Below are positions 18,747 through 26,334 of a stretch of DNA of 64,000 bases, piece by piece (position 1 is the stretch's first letter; each line of letters opens with the position of its first letter). The position numbers and the translations under genes were made by a program. The notes under the pieces were generated by a model. The model was given only the letters and a program-made list of their open reading frames with translations. It made no database searches and had not been told where the DNA came from. The DNA is from Eggerthellaceae bacterium (GTDB lineage: Bacteria > Actinomycetota > Coriobacteriia > Coriobacteriales > Eggerthellaceae): positions 434,001 through 498,000 of the forward strand of contig WRIS01000001.1 of assembly GCA_009782615.1 (NCBI GenBank), in the 5' to 3' direction.

Positions 18747-20213
18747 CTAGCTGAATTTTAGGTTGGCTTCGAAGAGGTCGCCTGTGGTGCGAATAGTCAA
18801 ATCCCCACCCATGAGTTCCATAAGACTTTTTGCGATATAGAGCCCCAGCCCACTGCCTTCGGTCTTTCGGGCGCGGTCGCCCCGAATGAACTGCTCGGTG
18901 AGGGACTCCCCCGACACATCAAGAGGCTCACGTGAGGTATTCTTCAAGGTGAAACGGATATTGTCGCCCTCAACCAAAAGAATATCGGCAAACACCCGCG
19001 TTTGCGGTAGCGCGTACTTCACCACGTTGCCGAAAAGGTTTTCCAAAACACGCCACAGATGCCTACTGTCGGCTTGCACAAAAACCGCTTGGTCGGCTTG
19101 GGGAAACACGAGGGTCAGTCCGCGTTCGGCAAACGGTTGATCGAACTCCCCTGCAATTTGACCTGCGATTTCACTCAGATTGACCGCCTTCATTTCAACA
19201 TTCACATTGCCCGTGGTTGCCTTTGATGCTTCCATCAAATCATCCACCAGGGTCTTTAAGCGCCCCGACTTCTTCTCAAGCACGCCCACATATTCGCCAA
19301 ATTCAGGGGTTTCAACTGGCAAACCTTTGAGTAAATCCACGTAGTTGATAAGGGAAGTCAAGGGCGTACGAATATCGTGGGACACGTTGGTGATGAGTTC
19401 GGCTTTGAAGCGTTCTGCCTGAATTTTTTCGGCATTGGCTTTTTCGTACTCGCCTGCAAGCGACAAAATCACCTGACAGCAATAGTCAAGCGCCAACACC
19501 ACAACGCTTGCCAACACCATGAGAAGGATTGCTAGATTTAGATTGCCGCCAAGAATAGGGCAGATGAAAAACAGGATGAACAGGTTAGCGCCCAGGATGC
19601 CCGCCACAGCAAAACCAAAAGGATTCGCTATCGGATAAAGTTTGAAAAAGCGCCTCCACGTACCTTCTGCCCTAGACTGCTTTTCTTTGAGCCGCACAAG
19701 CACCACCGTCAAAGTGAGCATGACAACAAAATAGCAAAAGCCCGTGTAGAACAAAAGCCAAGGAGAATTCAACGCTGTATAGGCGTGCGGCGCGAACAGA
19801 GCGTAGTAGTAGTCAAGGGCACGACTGAAAGCAAAATACAGGCAAGAAAGGGCAAGGCAGACGCTCAGAATTATAAGCGTAAGAAAATCTCCGCGCCAAA
19901 ACTGCACCTGCTTTTCGGGCGGCGTGCGCCAAACCGCAACAAAATACCATACGATGCAAAAGGTAAAGAGGAGAAGGGCATAGAAGAACCCTATGTGCCA
20001 AACGCCACCCATGTAAGCTCGAAAACTCGCGCTCATGTCAACAACAATAGACACCGCCGAAATATAGGCAACTATGAGCAAGATAGTCTTGGTTATCCGT
20101 GAGGTAAAGAAATCTTTCATAAGAGGTTTTACACCACTTTCATTCACCGTCGTGTTTGTCGTGTTTGTCGTGTTTGTCGTGTTTGTCGTGTTGTCCCTGT
20201 CTTTTTTGCTCAT
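18747..20213 (-). CDS. Membrane sensor histidine kinase
   Basis: Phosphorylates the response regulator encoded just upstream. The 488-residue protein has about six hydrophobic segments in residues 35-270, a DHp helix with ELITNVSHDIRTPLTSLINYVDLLKG (phospho-His in SHDIRTP), and an HATPase domain with the N box (LWRVLENLFGNVVKYA) and GSGLGLYIAKSLMELMGG. There is no large extracellular sensor loop, so it may sense the membrane or a partner. The N-terminus carries a DNTTNTTNTTNTTNTT repeat encoded by 9-bp units. Its ATG overlaps the regulator stop (ATGA). The gene set, VanY-like peptidase, regulator and kinase, recalls vanRS-type control of D,D-carboxypeptidase. Confidence 0.92.
   Translation of the reverse strand: MSKKDRDNTTNTTNTTNTTNTTVNESGVKPLMKDFFTSRITKTILLIVAYISAVSIVVDMSASFRAYMGGVWHIGFFYALLLFTFCIVWYFVAVWRTPPEKQVQFWRGDFLTLIILSVCLALSCLYFAFSRALDYYYALFAPHAYTALNSPWLLFYTGFCYFVVMLTLTVVLVRLKEKQSRAEGTWRRFFKLYPIANPFGFAVAGILGANLFILFFICPILGGNLNLAILLMVLASVVVLALDYCCQVILSLAGEYEKANAEKIQAERFKAELITNVSHDIRTPLTSLINYVDLLKGLPVETPEFGEYVGVLEKKSGRLKTLVDDLMEASKATTGNVNVEMKAVNLSEIAGQIAGEFDQPFAERGLTLVFPQADQAVFVQADSRHLWRVLENLFGNVVKYALPQTRVFADILLVEGDNIRFTLKNTSREPLDVSGESLTEQFIRGDRARKTEGSGLGLYIAKSLMELMGGDLTIRTTGDLFEANLKFS
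20150..20192. repeat. Coding 9-bp tandem repeat in the histidine kinase 5' end
   Basis: Near-identical 9-bp units of GTGTTTGTC (+ strand) repeated about five times encode Thr-Thr-Asn units in the cytoplasmic N-terminus of the kinase. Copy-number change would keep the frame. Confidence 0.85.
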
Positions 20214-21064
20214 GCCAATTTCACCACCTTATAACCCAACCCATAAATTACTTTGAGATAGCGCGGGTCTTTCGGGTTAATCTCAATTTTTTCTCGGATA
20301 TGCCGAATGTGAACGGATACCGTTTTTGGAACTTGGAGCGCTGGTTCGTCCCACACCGCTTCATATATTTGTGCGGAGGTGTACACGCGATCCATGTTTG
20401 CCATCAACAGTTTTAAGATGTTGTATTCAAGTGCGGTCAACGATACCTCTTCGCCGTCAAACATCACCTGTTTGCGGTTGTCATCAAGTACCAGGTCGCC
20501 CGTTTGATAGATATTTTCCGACCCCTCGGGTGCGCCTTCGGGGTTTGCTGATGTTGAGGTCGCTGCTGACAGCGCCGCTGCCGCTGACGCGGTCGCTGTT
20601 GTTGCTTGCGCGGTCGGCGAGGCCGCCGCTGACGCTGTTGTTGCTTGCGCGGTCGCTGCTTGCCCCACCCCTGCGCCCATTCCGCCGAGACGGGCATAGC
20701 GGCGAAGAGCCGCTTTGATGCGCGCCATAAGTTCTACGGGATTGAAGGGTTTAGTGATGTAGTCGTCCCCGCCCATGTGCAGCCCGAGTATGCGGTCGGT
20801 GTCTTCGCTTTTCGCGCTGAGAAACAAAATAGGAACGTTGCTTGATTCGCGAATCTTCACTGCCGCCTGAATGCCGTCCATTATCGGCATCATCACGTCA
20901 AGCAAGACCAGATGAACAACATGTTTATCAAGCATGCGCACAGCCTCGAGCCCATTTTCCGCACAGATTATCTGATAGCCCTCTTGAGCAAGGTAGATGC
21001 GCAGCGCCGCGGTGATATCGGCATCGTCGTCGCAAATCAGAATGGTGTAGTCTTTGTTGTCCAT
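20210..21064 (-). CDS. OmpR/VanR-type response regulator
   Basis: Receiver-winged-helix transcription regulator of 284 residues. The receiver has the acidic pair ICDDDAD, phospho-acceptor Asp in LVLLDVMMPIMDG, and the conserved Lys in GGDDYITKPFNPVELMARI. The C-terminal Trans_reg_C domain reads EEVSLTALEYNILKLLMAN ... VSVHIRHIREKI. Between the two is an atypical linker of about 60 residues, almost only Ala, Thr, Ser and Gln, encoded by direct repeats (about 20545-20675). The ATG at 21064 has GGGAG eight bases upstream; the longer opening to 21154 lies inside the preceding gene. It is four nt after the VanY-like gene. Confidence 0.93.
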   Translation of the reverse strand: MDNKDYTILICDDDADITAALRIYLAQEGYQIICAENGLEAVRMLDKHVVHLVLLDVMMPIMDGIQAAVKIRESSNVPILFLSAKSEDTDRILGLHMGGDDYITKPFNPVELMARIKAALRRYARLGGMGAGVGQAATAQATTASAAASPTAQATTATASAAAALSAATSTSANPEGAPEGSENIYQTGDLVLDDNRKQVMFDGEEVSLTALEYNILKLLMANMDRVYTSAQIYEAVWDEPALQVPKTVSVHIRHIREKIEINPKDPRYLKVIYGLGYKVVKLA

Positions 21065-21068
21065 GCGA

Positions 21069-22115
21069 TTACTCCCACGTTGTAACAATGTATCCGCCCA
21101 TATTATCACTCGATATGATGAAATTCGAATCTGGAGGAACAGCCAGGCGCCCATTTTCCGCCTTTTCGTATACGACGGTGTAGTTCATGCCATCAAGGGT
21201 GGTTGAATAGCCGCCACTTTCTTCTAAGAAATCCAGATATTCCTCAAGGCAGAGGTTGTTTTGCCAGCAATACCAGGCGTGCGGCCTGCCGATAAAGCGG
21301 AAATGCCACGGCTCGCCTGATATGTGGGTCAAGGCTTGCTTGTCTGGTGCGTAGCGCAACACCAACCCGTATTTCCAGGAGTTTTCGACCAGCCATTTTG
21401 CTGCGGGGGAAAAATTCATGTCATCTTGGGTGAGGTTTAACACCGCAATGTCAACCGCCAAGCCTGTTTGATGTTCGCTGTGATTCGGCTTTTGGACAAG
21501 GGATTTATCGGGTGTCTCAAGGTAGAGCTGCTCCTGCATGTCGAAGGTACGATAACCGCTGCTCACGCGCAAAGTGTCAAAGCCCGCATTGTGCGCTGCA
21601 TGCATCAGTTCCTCAAGCGCACTCAAGGCTCGCCCGTGCAACAAGATGTCTTCGTCGTATAAAGTTTCTACGGTATTGCTCACAGAATACAACTCTGACG
21701 CGATAAGCCCTTGCGCCAAAGCGCTGCTGGGCTGACTCGTGATCGAATGGTCGCGATTCACCAACACCAGATAGTGCGTGTCCCAAATATCTGCAACATC
21801 GATTGTTTCGGTGAGTTTCGACACGTCGGTCGGTGTTAGAGCATAGGCGGGTTTTACTATCTTGTGTCCGAACAGCGAAGCCCCACCTATTGCGTTTTCC
21901 CAAGGTGCTTGCAGCCAGATAATGCCACCCGCCACAAGAAGCGCAAGAAGAGTAAGCGTTGCTCGCGCCAAGTACTTGCGCTGTGGTGGCTTGGGGGGTC
22001 GAGGTGCTTGCGGTGGAGTTGGGGGTCGGGGCGGTTGCAATGATGATGCTTGCGCTTGCCGTTGTGCTTGTCGTCTTTGCGCGCCGTAGAGTTGTTGCCT
22101 TTTTTGATAGTCCAT
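21069..22115 (-). CDS. VanY-like D-alanyl-D-alanine carboxypeptidase (M15B)
   Basis: Zinc peptidase that would trim the terminal D-Ala of peptidoglycan precursors outside the membrane. The 348-residue protein has a short cytoplasmic part rich in Gln, Pro and Arg (PPRPPTPPQAPRPPKPPQ), a single membrane anchor (TLTLLALLVAGGIIWL, about 50-68), and the M15 domain with SSGYRTFDMQEQLY, the zinc ligands in SEHQTGLAVDI (H and D) and EPWHFRFIG (H). It leads an operon with a VanR-like regulator and a kinase. No vanH/A/X genes are present, so this is wall remodelling rather than demonstrated glycopeptide resistance. Confidence 0.9.
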   Translation of the reverse strand: MDYQKRQQLYGAQRRQAQRQAQASSLQPPRPPTPPQAPRPPKPPQRKYLARATLTLLALLVAGGIIWLQAPWENAIGGASLFGHKIVKPAYALTPTDVSKLTETIDVADIWDTHYLVLVNRDHSITSQPSSALAQGLIASELYSVSNTVETLYDEDILLHGRALSALEELMHAAHNAGFDTLRVSSGYRTFDMQEQLYLETPDKSLVQKPNHSEHQTGLAVDIAVLNLTQDDMNFSPAAKWLVENSWKYGLVLRYAPDKQALTHISGEPWHFRFIGRPHAWYCWQNNLCLEEYLDFLEESGGYSTTLDGMNYTVVYEKAENGRLAVPPDSNFIISSDNMGGYIVTTWE

Positions 22116-22257
22116 CGATTGCTTCCCTTCTGCAGGTGCTTGCTTTTAATTTTTGCAGGCAAAACCAAACATGAAAGAAAGAAAAAGTTAAGACTTTTCA
22201 AAGAGATATTTATGGACGGGGGACGGTAGCGTCTCCCGTCCACCTGCCTGTCCGCAA

Positions 22258-22285
22258 ACAAAAAACGCCGCTTGGGCAAGCGGCG
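22258..22285 (-). terminator. Rho-independent terminator of tRNA-Asp
   Basis: CGCCGCTTG-GG-CAAGCGGCG at 22266-22285 is a perfect 9-bp stem. On the minus strand it is followed by a T-rich run. It lies 13 nt beyond the tRNA 3' end. Confidence 0.9.
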
Positions 22286-22298
22286 CGACACATTAAAA

Positions 22299-22375
22299 TG
22301 GCGGGATGTACGAGACTTGAACTCGCGACCTCTGGCTTGACAGGCCAGCGCTCTAACCAACTGAGCTAACACCCC
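22299..22375 (-). tRNA. tRNA-Asp (GUC)
   Basis: The minus strand folds as a full cloverleaf. The acceptor stem GGGGTGT pairs with ACATCCC, the D-arm is GCTCAGTTGGTTAGAGC, the anticodon stem CTGGC/GCCAG encloses loop CTGTCAA with anticodon GTC, and the T-arm is GCGAG-TTCAAGT-CTCGT. Discriminator G is followed by an encoded CCA (22299-22301). It forms its own transcription unit with promoter and terminator. Confidence 0.97.
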
Positions 22376-22394
22376 GTGTTAAACAGCGAACGTT

Positions 22395-22423
22395 ATTCTA
22401 CTGGTAAACTCCGTGAAGCGCAA
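22395..22423 (-). promoter_or_regulatory. Promoter of tRNA-Asp
   Basis: Minus strand: TTGCGC (22418-22423) and TAGAAT (22395-22400) are separated by 17 bp, with the tRNA 5' end 20 nt below the -10 box. This fits a sigma-70-type promoter. Confidence 0.7.
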
Positions 22424-22483
22424 TACCTGAATTTCAGCTGAATTTCTGCACAAAAGAACCATCACGGCGCGCATAAGGGTTGC

Positions 22484-22489
22484 TATAAT
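22484..22489 (+). promoter_or_regulatory. -10 box TATAAT of the glycosyltransferase gene
   Basis: A perfect TATAAT overlaps the first in-frame ATG (22488). Transcription would start near 22496, so the usable start is the ATG at 22497 or later and the mRNA would be nearly leaderless. The -35 region is weak. Confidence 0.5.
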
Positions 22490-22496
22490 GGTTTGG

Positions 22497-23786
22497 ATGG
22501 ATGCAAATAATAAACGACATAATCACTTCCATAAACAGCAGCATATCGCTGTCGTGACCATGGGCGTGAAGCTCGGCGGGGAAACCCGCGGCTACACCCG
22601 CTTTCGTACCATCGCAGAAATGCTTGTTGAACAGGGATTCAGGGTTGATTTAATCACTACCAACTTCCAGCACTGGGACAAAGCGCACCGAGACACCACC
22701 CAGGAGTGCTATCAAGGGCTTCCCTATCGGATTCTCTTCATTGAAGAGCCTGGCTATTCCAAAAATCTCGATTTGACGCGCATCAAAAGTCACGCGCAGG
22801 CGGCAAAAAATCTGCGTCGGCTGTTTGATACCATTGCTGGTCCCTATGACCTTATTTATGCAGAAATCCCGCCGAACGACGTTGCGCGGGTGTGCGCCGA
22901 ATTCGCGGTTGAAAACAATATTCCCTTCGTCGCCGACATCAACGATTTGTGGCCCGAAGCCATGAGTATCACCATCAAAAATCGCCTGCTGAAAAAAATT
23001 GCCATGCCGATTATTTCTGCCACGACTTCTTTTGCCGCCGATGCGCGCGTAACCTATCAGCTGCTTTCGGGAGCCATCGGCACCTCTGACGAATACACAG
23101 CACGCCCTGCCCTTGACCGCGCAGAACCTTATCCGCGCGCGACAGTCTACGTTGGCAACAAACTCGCTGAATTTGACGCGGGCGCGGCGCGCTACCTTGG
23201 CGAAATTGATAAACCGTCGGCAGAATTTTGGGTAACCTACGCTGGCACCCTCGGGGCAAGCTATGACCTGCACACCCTCGTCAAAGCCGCCGCAATCATC
23301 AGAAACCAAGCAGCGCAGAAATCCGAACTTGCGTTTCTGCGAGTAAAAATCTTGGGCGACGGACCTGAGCGCGGCAGCTTAGAAGCGCTCACCCACGAAT
23401 TAGATGCCCCCGTTGATTTCTGTGGCTACGTGGAATTTCCACAGATGGCAGCCTATCTTTCCCTTTCCGACATCGTCGTCAATTCCTTGAAAAAGGATGC
23501 TGCGCAAAGCATCGTGGGGAAAATCGGCGACTATCTGGCAAGTGGCAGCCCTATAATCAATACGGGGAGCAGCAAGGAATTTTGCAACAAGGTGAACAAG
23601 GACGGCTTCGGCATCAATGTGGAGGCCGAAAATCCGCAAGCCTTAGCACAAGCTATCACTGACTTGTGCCACCGAAAAAGCCAGCGCAAGATGATGGGGT
23701 CGAAAGGACGCGCGATTGCCGAAAAGGAATTTGACCAGCCCCGTTCGTACCAAAAGATTTCCGACCTGATAAAAACGCTGCTCTAG
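22497..23786 (+). CDS. Glycosyltransferase family 4
   Basis: Retaining GT-B glycosyltransferase of about 429 residues, probably an early step in assembling the lipid-linked surface glycan. The N-terminal Rossmann half starts at QHIAVVTMGVKLGGETRGYTR; the donor-binding half has VTYAGTLGASYDLHTLVKAA, ILGDGPERGSLE, VDFCGYVEFPQMAAYLSLSDIVVNSL and a terminal helix. The ATG at 22497 is chosen because the upstream ATG (22488) lies inside a TATAAT; a start nearer HIAVVT is also possible. It is followed by a DegT aminotransferase and a small phosphoglycosyl transferase, a trio seen in bacillosamine-type glycan pathways, but the sugar is unknown. Confidence 0.88.
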   Translation: MDANNKRHNHFHKQQHIAVVTMGVKLGGETRGYTRFRTIAEMLVEQGFRVDLITTNFQHWDKAHRDTTQECYQGLPYRILFIEEPGYSKNLDLTRIKSHAQAAKNLRRLFDTIAGPYDLIYAEIPPNDVARVCAEFAVENNIPFVADINDLWPEAMSITIKNRLLKKIAMPIISATTSFAADARVTYQLLSGAIGTSDEYTARPALDRAEPYPRATVYVGNKLAEFDAGAARYLGEIDKPSAEFWVTYAGTLGASYDLHTLVKAAAIIRNQAAQKSELAFLRVKILGDGPERGSLEALTHELDAPVDFCGYVEFPQMAAYLSLSDIVVNSLKKDAAQSIVGKIGDYLASGSPIINTGSSKEFCNKVNKDGFGINVEAENPQALAQAITDLCHRKSQRKMMGSKGRAIAEKEFDQPRSYQKISDLIKTLL

Positions 23787-23819
23787 CAAAGCCGCGAGAA
23801 CCCTTAAAGAAGGTAGGCT

Positions 23820-25064
23820 GTGGAAGCAAAACGACACATCTCTTTTTCTCCTCCTGATATCACCGATGCAGAAATTCAGGCGGTAGGCGACGCGCTGCGC
23901 AGCGGATGGATTACCACCGGGCCGAAAACCAAGGAATTCGAACGCGAAATTGCCGCCTATGCCGAATCGGACAGCGCCGCGTGCTTCAATTCTGCCACCG
24001 CCGCCCTCGAGTGCGCCTTGCGCGCCTTAGGCATTGGTGAAGGCGATGAAGTTATCACGAGCGCCTATACCTATTCTGCGTCGTGTTCGGTCATCTGCCA
24101 CGTGGGGGCAACCCCGGTGCTGTGCGACACCGCGCCCGATTCCTTCGAGATGGACTACGCCGCATTAGCCGAACTGATTACCGAAAAAACCAAGGTGGTC
24201 ATTCCTGTTGATATCGCAGGGCGCATGTGCGATTACGACCGTCTTTTCGACGTACTTGCCTCAAAGCGAAACCTGTGGCGCCCCGCGGGGGCTGTCCAAT
24301 CCTGCTTTGACCGCGTAATTGTGCTTGCCGATGCGGCTCATTCGTTGGGAGCACGCTATCACGGACGCAGTGCTGGTTCAGTCGCCGACTTCACGGCGTT
24401 TTCGTTTCATGCGGTAAAGAATGTAACAACAACGGAAGGTGGGGCGCTCACCTGGTGTGTTCCTACACCAATACCCAGCGCACCCCCCTTTGATTCCGAC
24501 GCTTTCTATAACCACCTTATGCTGCTATCCCTACACGGACAAACAAAGGACGCGCTTGCCAAGACACACGTAGCAAGCTGGGAATACGACATCGCCTTTC
24601 CAGGATGGAAGTGCAACATGACCGACATCCAAGCTGCGCTTGGCCTAGCCCAGCTTAAGCGCTACCCCGCCCTTCTCAAGCGCCGCCAAGCGCTGGTTGA
24701 GTGCTACGAAGCAGGACTGAGCAAGCTGCCGGTAACCACGCTTGCCCATCGCGATAAAAAAAACGAATCGTCTTGTCACCTGATGCTCGTGCGCCTGACT
24801 AACAAAAGCGAAGCGTTTCGCAATCGGGTCATTGAGCGTATGGCAGACGACGGCGTCGCCACGAACGTTCACTACAAGCCCTTGCCGCTGCTTTCTGCCT
24901 ACAAAAACCTCGGCTTTGACATTGCTAACTTTCCCCACGCGCACGCGCAATACGAAAACGAAATCACCTTGCCGCTGCACACCTTACTTTCTGACGACGA
25001 TGTTGCTTTCGTCGTTGAACGTTTGCAAGCAGCCCTGACAGAAACCGAAAGGGAAATGCCTTAA
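23820..25064 (+). CDS. DegT/DnrJ/EryC1-type sugar aminotransferase
   Basis: PLP enzyme that aminates a keto-sugar nucleotide. The 414-residue protein has ITDAEIQAVGDALRSGWITTGPKTKEFE at the N-terminus, the GDEVITSAYTYSASCSVI segment, the DAAHSLGARYHGR motif, and the PLP lysine in FSFHAVKNVTTTEGGAL (about residue 200). It starts with GTG preceded by AAGG. It overlaps the next gene by one base (TAATG). The matching 4,6-dehydratase and acetyltransferase are not in the window, so the substrate may come from elsewhere. PglE/ArnB-like function is inferred from family and context. Confidence 0.9.
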   Translation: MEAKRHISFSPPDITDAEIQAVGDALRSGWITTGPKTKEFEREIAAYAESDSAACFNSATAALECALRALGIGEGDEVITSAYTYSASCSVICHVGATPVLCDTAPDSFEMDYAALAELITEKTKVVIPVDIAGRMCDYDRLFDVLASKRNLWRPAGAVQSCFDRVIVLADAAHSLGARYHGRSAGSVADFTAFSFHAVKNVTTTEGGALTWCVPTPIPSAPPFDSDAFYNHLMLLSLHGQTKDALAKTHVASWEYDIAFPGWKCNMTDIQAALGLAQLKRYPALLKRRQALVECYEAGLSKLPVTTLAHRDKKNESSCHLMLVRLTNKSEAFRNRVIERMADDGVATNVHYKPLPLLSAYKNLGFDIANFPHAHAQYENEITLPLHTLLSDDDVAFVVERLQAALTETEREMP

Positions 25065-25666
25065 TGTATCAGCGCTTCTTAAAACGATTTTTCGACCTTA
25101 TTTTAGGGCTGTTGGCACTCCCCTTTGTATTGCTGGCTACCGTTTTTCTTGCCCCTTTCATTTATTTTGAAGACAGAGGCCCCGTGTTTTACAATGCCGC
25201 GCGTGTCGGCAAAAACGGTAAAATATTCACCATGTATAAATTCCGTTCCATGAAAATCGATTCGCCTGATTTGGTTATGCCTGATGGGTCCACATACAAT
25301 GGCTTAGACGACCCCCGTATGACGCGGGTGGGGCAATTTTTGAGAAAGACCAGTATTGATGAGCTTCCCCAGTTCATCAATGTGTTATTGGGCACGATGA
25401 GCGTGGTGGGGCCTCGCCCCGACTTAGAGCGGGAAACAGAACTTTATCAAGGCGACGAAGCCGAAAAACTCTTGGTGAAGCCAGGTATCACGGGTCACGC
25501 CGCCGTATACGGGCGCAATTCTCTCGGATGGCACGACCGCTTAGCGCTCGATGTCTTTTACGTGCGCAACCTTTCCTTCTTGCTTGATACCAAGATATTT
25601 TTCAAGACCTTTGTTGCCGTTTTGAGTCAAAAAGGGGTCTTTGTCGAAGATAATGAGGGCACTTAG
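25064..25666 (+). CDS. Small polyisoprenyl-phosphate phosphoglycosyl transferase (PglC-like)
   Basis: Transfers a sugar-1-phosphate to undecaprenyl phosphate, starting a lipid-linked glycan. The 200-residue protein has one N-terminal hydrophobic segment (ILGLLALPFVLLATVFLAPF), an FEDRGPVFYNAARVGKNGKIF region, the YKFRSM motif, RKTSIDELPQFINVLLGTMSVVGPRP with the catalytic acidic residues, and a terminal LGWHDRLALDVFYVRN. It is the minimal monotopic form, without the large WbaP-type membrane domain. It is coupled to the aminotransferase gene, so the aminated sugar is the likely substrate. Confidence 0.92.
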   Translation: MYQRFLKRFFDLILGLLALPFVLLATVFLAPFIYFEDRGPVFYNAARVGKNGKIFTMYKFRSMKIDSPDLVMPDGSTYNGLDDPRMTRVGQFLRKTSIDELPQFINVLLGTMSVVGPRPDLERETELYQGDEAEKLLVKPGITGHAAVYGRNSLGWHDRLALDVFYVRNLSFLLDTKIFFKTFVAVLSQKGVFVEDNEGT

Positions 25667-25700
25667 GAATGACGGACGAGGGAAAGATTGCGGTGCCCTT

Positions 25701-25756
25701 CTGTCATTGCGAGGAGTGAGCGCAGCGAGGGACGAAGCAACCTAGTCGTTGATGTG
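25701..25756. repeat. Intergenic repeat, family B
   Basis: A unit running from TGTCATTGCGAGGAG to GACGAAGCAACCTAGTCGTT and GATGTG. The reverse complement is at 6936-6983, a partial copy at 16564-16590, and decayed pieces near 2254-2285, 7055-7077 and 18700-18745. All lie between genes. Confidence 0.75.
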
Positions 25757-25807
25757 CAAGATGATGTTTAATAATGATGTTTACAAAAGCGCGTGAAAGG
25801 AAAACAC

Positions 25808-26326
25808 ATGGGAAGCAATGAACAAAACCCGCAGCCACCGATTCAACCGTCAGGTCAAGTGCCTGTGCAAGTGCAGCCTGAAGTGCAGGTACCTGGGCAG
25901 CCAGTGCAGCCTTATCCTGCGCAGGCACAGCAGCCTTATCAGCAAGCGATGCCGCCGATGCCGCCAAACCCTTACGCTCCACAACAGCCCTACGGGATGG
26001 GCGGAGCACCTTATCAACAAGGTGGCGCGGCGCTGCACAACGACAAATCGACCCTTTTCATCATTCTTTCTGTTGTTGAATTTTTCTTCGGAGCTGGCTT
26101 TCTTGCGGTGATTCCTTTGATACTGGCAATCATGTACAAGGGATCTTTCGACAGAAACGCGCCTCTTGAAGAACTCGACAGCAAGAAGAAGTCAGCCTTT
26201 ATCGCTTTGATTGTTGTGGGGATACTCGGACTGCTTGCCATTATCATGACTATCGTGGTCATTGCTATAGGAATCACCTCGTATGGCACCGCAATGCAAG
26301 ATGTAGTGGCTGCGGCTGCGTATTAG
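25808..26326 (+). CDS. Small membrane protein with Pro/Gln-rich N-terminus
   Basis: A 172-residue protein. The first 75 residues are rich in Pro, Gln, Val and Tyr (PSGQVPVQVQPEVQVPGQPV-type repeats). Two hydrophobic hairpin segments follow (FIILSVVEFFFGAGFLAVIPLILAIMY and AFIALIVVGILGLLAIIMTIVVIAIG). The layout resembles DUF4190/CD225-like small membrane proteins, but I cannot assign a family firmly. AAAGGA lies seven bases before the ATG at 25808. It ends nine nt before the galE start and may be co-transcribed with it. No catalytic motif. Confidence 0.7.
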   Translation: MGSNEQNPQPPIQPSGQVPVQVQPEVQVPGQPVQPYPAQAQQPYQQAMPPMPPNPYAPQQPYGMGGAPYQQGGAALHNDKSTLFIILSVVEFFFGAGFLAVIPLILAIMYKGSFDRNAPLEELDSKKKSAFIALIVVGILGLLAIIMTIVVIAIGITSYGTAMQDVVAAAAY

Positions 26327-26334
26327 GAGCTGTG

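Noticed and set aside
20150-20200. CRISPR-like repeat array
   Set aside because: Short 9-bp units without spacers inside a kinase gene; it is a coding tandem repeat. No CRISPR array or cas gene was seen in the window.
21887-22372. 161-codon minus-strand frame covering tRNA-Asp and the start of the VanY-like gene
   Set aside because: Its first residues are the translation of the tRNA gene (QLVRALACQARGREFKSRTSR pattern is typical of such artefacts); it overlaps a well-supported gene in another frame.
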